NCBI GenBank assembly: GCA_027364495.1
Contig: DAHXPE010000153.1
Location: 1 to 5,454 of the forward strand
Source of the DNA: Candidatus Heimdallarchaeota archaeon
Lineage (GTDB): Archaea; Asgardarchaeota; Heimdallarchaeia; Hodarchaeales; LC-3
Direction of reading: 5' to 3'
DNA: 5,454 nt
The notes below the pieces were generated by a model that saw only the letters and a program-made list of their open reading frames with translations, did no database searches and was not told the DNA's origin. The position numbers and the translations under genes were made by a program. Positions 4,374 through 5,454 of the stretch are shown one piece after another (positions within the stretch are counted from its first letter, which is position 1; the number at the start of each line of letters is the position of its first letter).

Positions 4374-5454
4374 ATGAGTTCTTTCAGAATTGAATCAGAC
4401 AGTTTCGGGGAAATAAATGTTCCATCAAATAAGTATTATGGTGCACAGACGCAACGCAGTATTCAAAACTTTCCTATTGGAAATGAGCATTTCCCTCGTG
4501 AATTTATTCGTGCTTTAGGTATTATTAAGAAAGCAGCTGCTATTGTTAACACTGAACTTGGATTACTAGATCCTAAACTTAGGGATGCAATTGTACAAGC
4601 GGCTGATGAAGTTATTGAAGGAAAATTCGATGATAATTTTCCCCTTGTAATATGGCAAACTGGATCAGGTACCCAAACTAACATGAATGCTAATGAGGTA
4701 ATATCTAATAGAGCAATTGAAATTTTAGGCGGGCAATTAGGCTCAAAGAAACCAATTCATCCAAATGACCATGTTAATAAATCACAATCATCTAATGATG
4801 CTATACCAACAGCTATGCATATTTCAACAGTTGAACAATTAGTTCATTACTTGATACCAGCATTAGAATACCTTGAAGAGGGCTTAGAACGAAAGAGAAT
4901 GGAATTTGGACCTATAGTTAAAATTGGAAGAACTCATCTTCAAGATGCTACACCTATTACTCTAGGTCAGGAGTTCTCAGGCTATGTAACACAAATTAAC
5001 CATGGTATAAAGAGGATAAAAAATTCTTTGCCATTTTTATACCAATTAGCGTTAGGTGGAACTGCAGTTGGCACTGGACTAAATACTCAAGCTCAATATG
5101 CTGATAAAGTTTCAAAAAAAATAGCTGAGCTGACCAATCTTCCCTTTATAACTGGTGAAAACAAATTTGAGGGATTAGCAGCCCACGATGCATTGGTCGA
5201 GACCAGCGGTGCTCTCAAAGTTGTCGCAGTCTCATTAATGAAAATAGCAAATGATATCCGATGGATGGGAAGTGGTCCTCGATCTGGATTAGGTGAACTT
5301 ATTTTACCGGAAAACGAACCTGGAAGTTCAATTATGCCTGGTAAGGTAAATCCAACACAAGCTGAAGCTGTTACACAGGTCGTTGCTCAAGTTATTGGCA
5401 ACGATGCAACTGTAACTTTTGCTGGTTCCCAAGGTAATTTTGAATTAAATGTTT
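4374..5454 (+). CDS. fumC: Class II fumarase FumC, 3' end cut by window
   Basis: This is the first 360 residues of class II fumarate hydratase, a cofactor-free homotetramer of the aspartase/fumarase superfamily that interconverts fumarate and L-malate. Family members are about 460 residues, so about 100 are missing beyond the window edge; the frame is open at 5454. Signatures in order: YYGAQTQRS (21-29), [13 protein letters not shown] (97-109), [10 protein letters not shown] (133-142), [16 protein letters not shown] (185-200), and the superfamily signature [13 protein letters not shown] (317-329). Numbering happens to match Escherichia coli FumC: substrate contacts S98, T100 and N141, catalytic H188, catalytic-loop S318, and K324 and N326 are all present. 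The HP of the allosteric B-site region (H129, P130) and ND (131-132) are also kept. I chose the ATG at 4374 because it gives the standard N-terminus ([14 protein letters not shown]). [15 protein letters not shown] supports fumarase over aspartase, though that split is best settled by phylogeny. It runs divergently from the class I fumarase operon. Confidence 0.96.
   Translation, partial: MSSFRIESDSFGEINVPSNKYYGAQTQRSIQNFPIGNEHFPREFIRALGIIKKAAAIVNTELGLLDPKLRDAIVQAADEVIEGKFDDNFPLVIWQTGSGTQTNMNANEVISNRAIEILGGQLGSKKPIHPNDHVNKSQSSNDAIPTAMHISTVEQLVHYLIPALEYLEEGLERKRMEFGPIVKIGRTHLQDATPITLGQEFSGYVTQINHGIKRIKNSLPFLYQLALGGTAVGTGLNTQAQYADKVSKKIAELTNLPFITGENKFEGLAAHDALVETSGALKVVAVSLMKIANDIRWMGSGPRSGLGELILPENEPGSSIMPGKVNPTQAEAVTQVVAQVIGNDATVTFAGSQGNFELNV

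Noticed and set aside
4463..4684. 73-codon minus-strand frame
   Set aside because: It is antisense to the conserved N-terminal domain of fumC.

Overview
The window is AT-rich and most likely archaeal. The evidence is TATA-like A/T boxes close upstream of starts (clearest before the CBS-domain gene and the class II fumarase), starts without a Shine-Dalgarno next to one strong internal GGAGGT site, a two-subunit class I fumarase, and a CBS-pair protein ending in a two-CxxC zinc-binding knuckle, an arrangement typical of archaea. An Asgard or other AT-rich mesophilic archaeon fits, but nothing here fixes the lineage. A bacterium is not strictly excluded.

Layout: 1-196 is non-coding and carries inverted and direct repeats. 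An orphan 243-residue protein of unknown function follows (197-928, +). After a spacer with two palindromes and a TATA-like box comes a probable two-gene unit: a CBS-pair/zinc-knuckle protein (1060-1656, +) and, 21 bases later, a small GIY-YIG nuclease-domain protein with a GTG start (1678-1965, +). These converge on a class I fumarase operon on the minus strand: alpha subunit (3519-2614), then beta subunit (2602-1985). The two genes are linked by a perfect Shine-Dalgarno that overlaps the alpha stop codon. From 3520 to 4373 there is no intact long gene. This stretch holds a minus-strand reading frame (4258-3830) interrupted by one TGA and best read as a small decayed or recoded gene. The right edge is the first 360 codons of a class II fumarase (fumC, 4374 onward, +), cut by the window end.

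The main biological point is that two unrelated enzyme families catalysing the same TCA-cycle step (fumarate + water to L-malate) sit about 0.85 kb apart and are transcribed divergently. One is an oxygen-sensitive [4Fe-4S] enzyme and the other is cofactor-free and oxygen-tolerant. Every catalytic residue I know for both families and that lies inside the window is present, so both look functional. The interrupted frame between them has a short motif that loosely recalls eukaryotic Mediator subunit 4; this is only a lead. No CRISPR array, insertion sequence, tRNA or rRNA was recognised.
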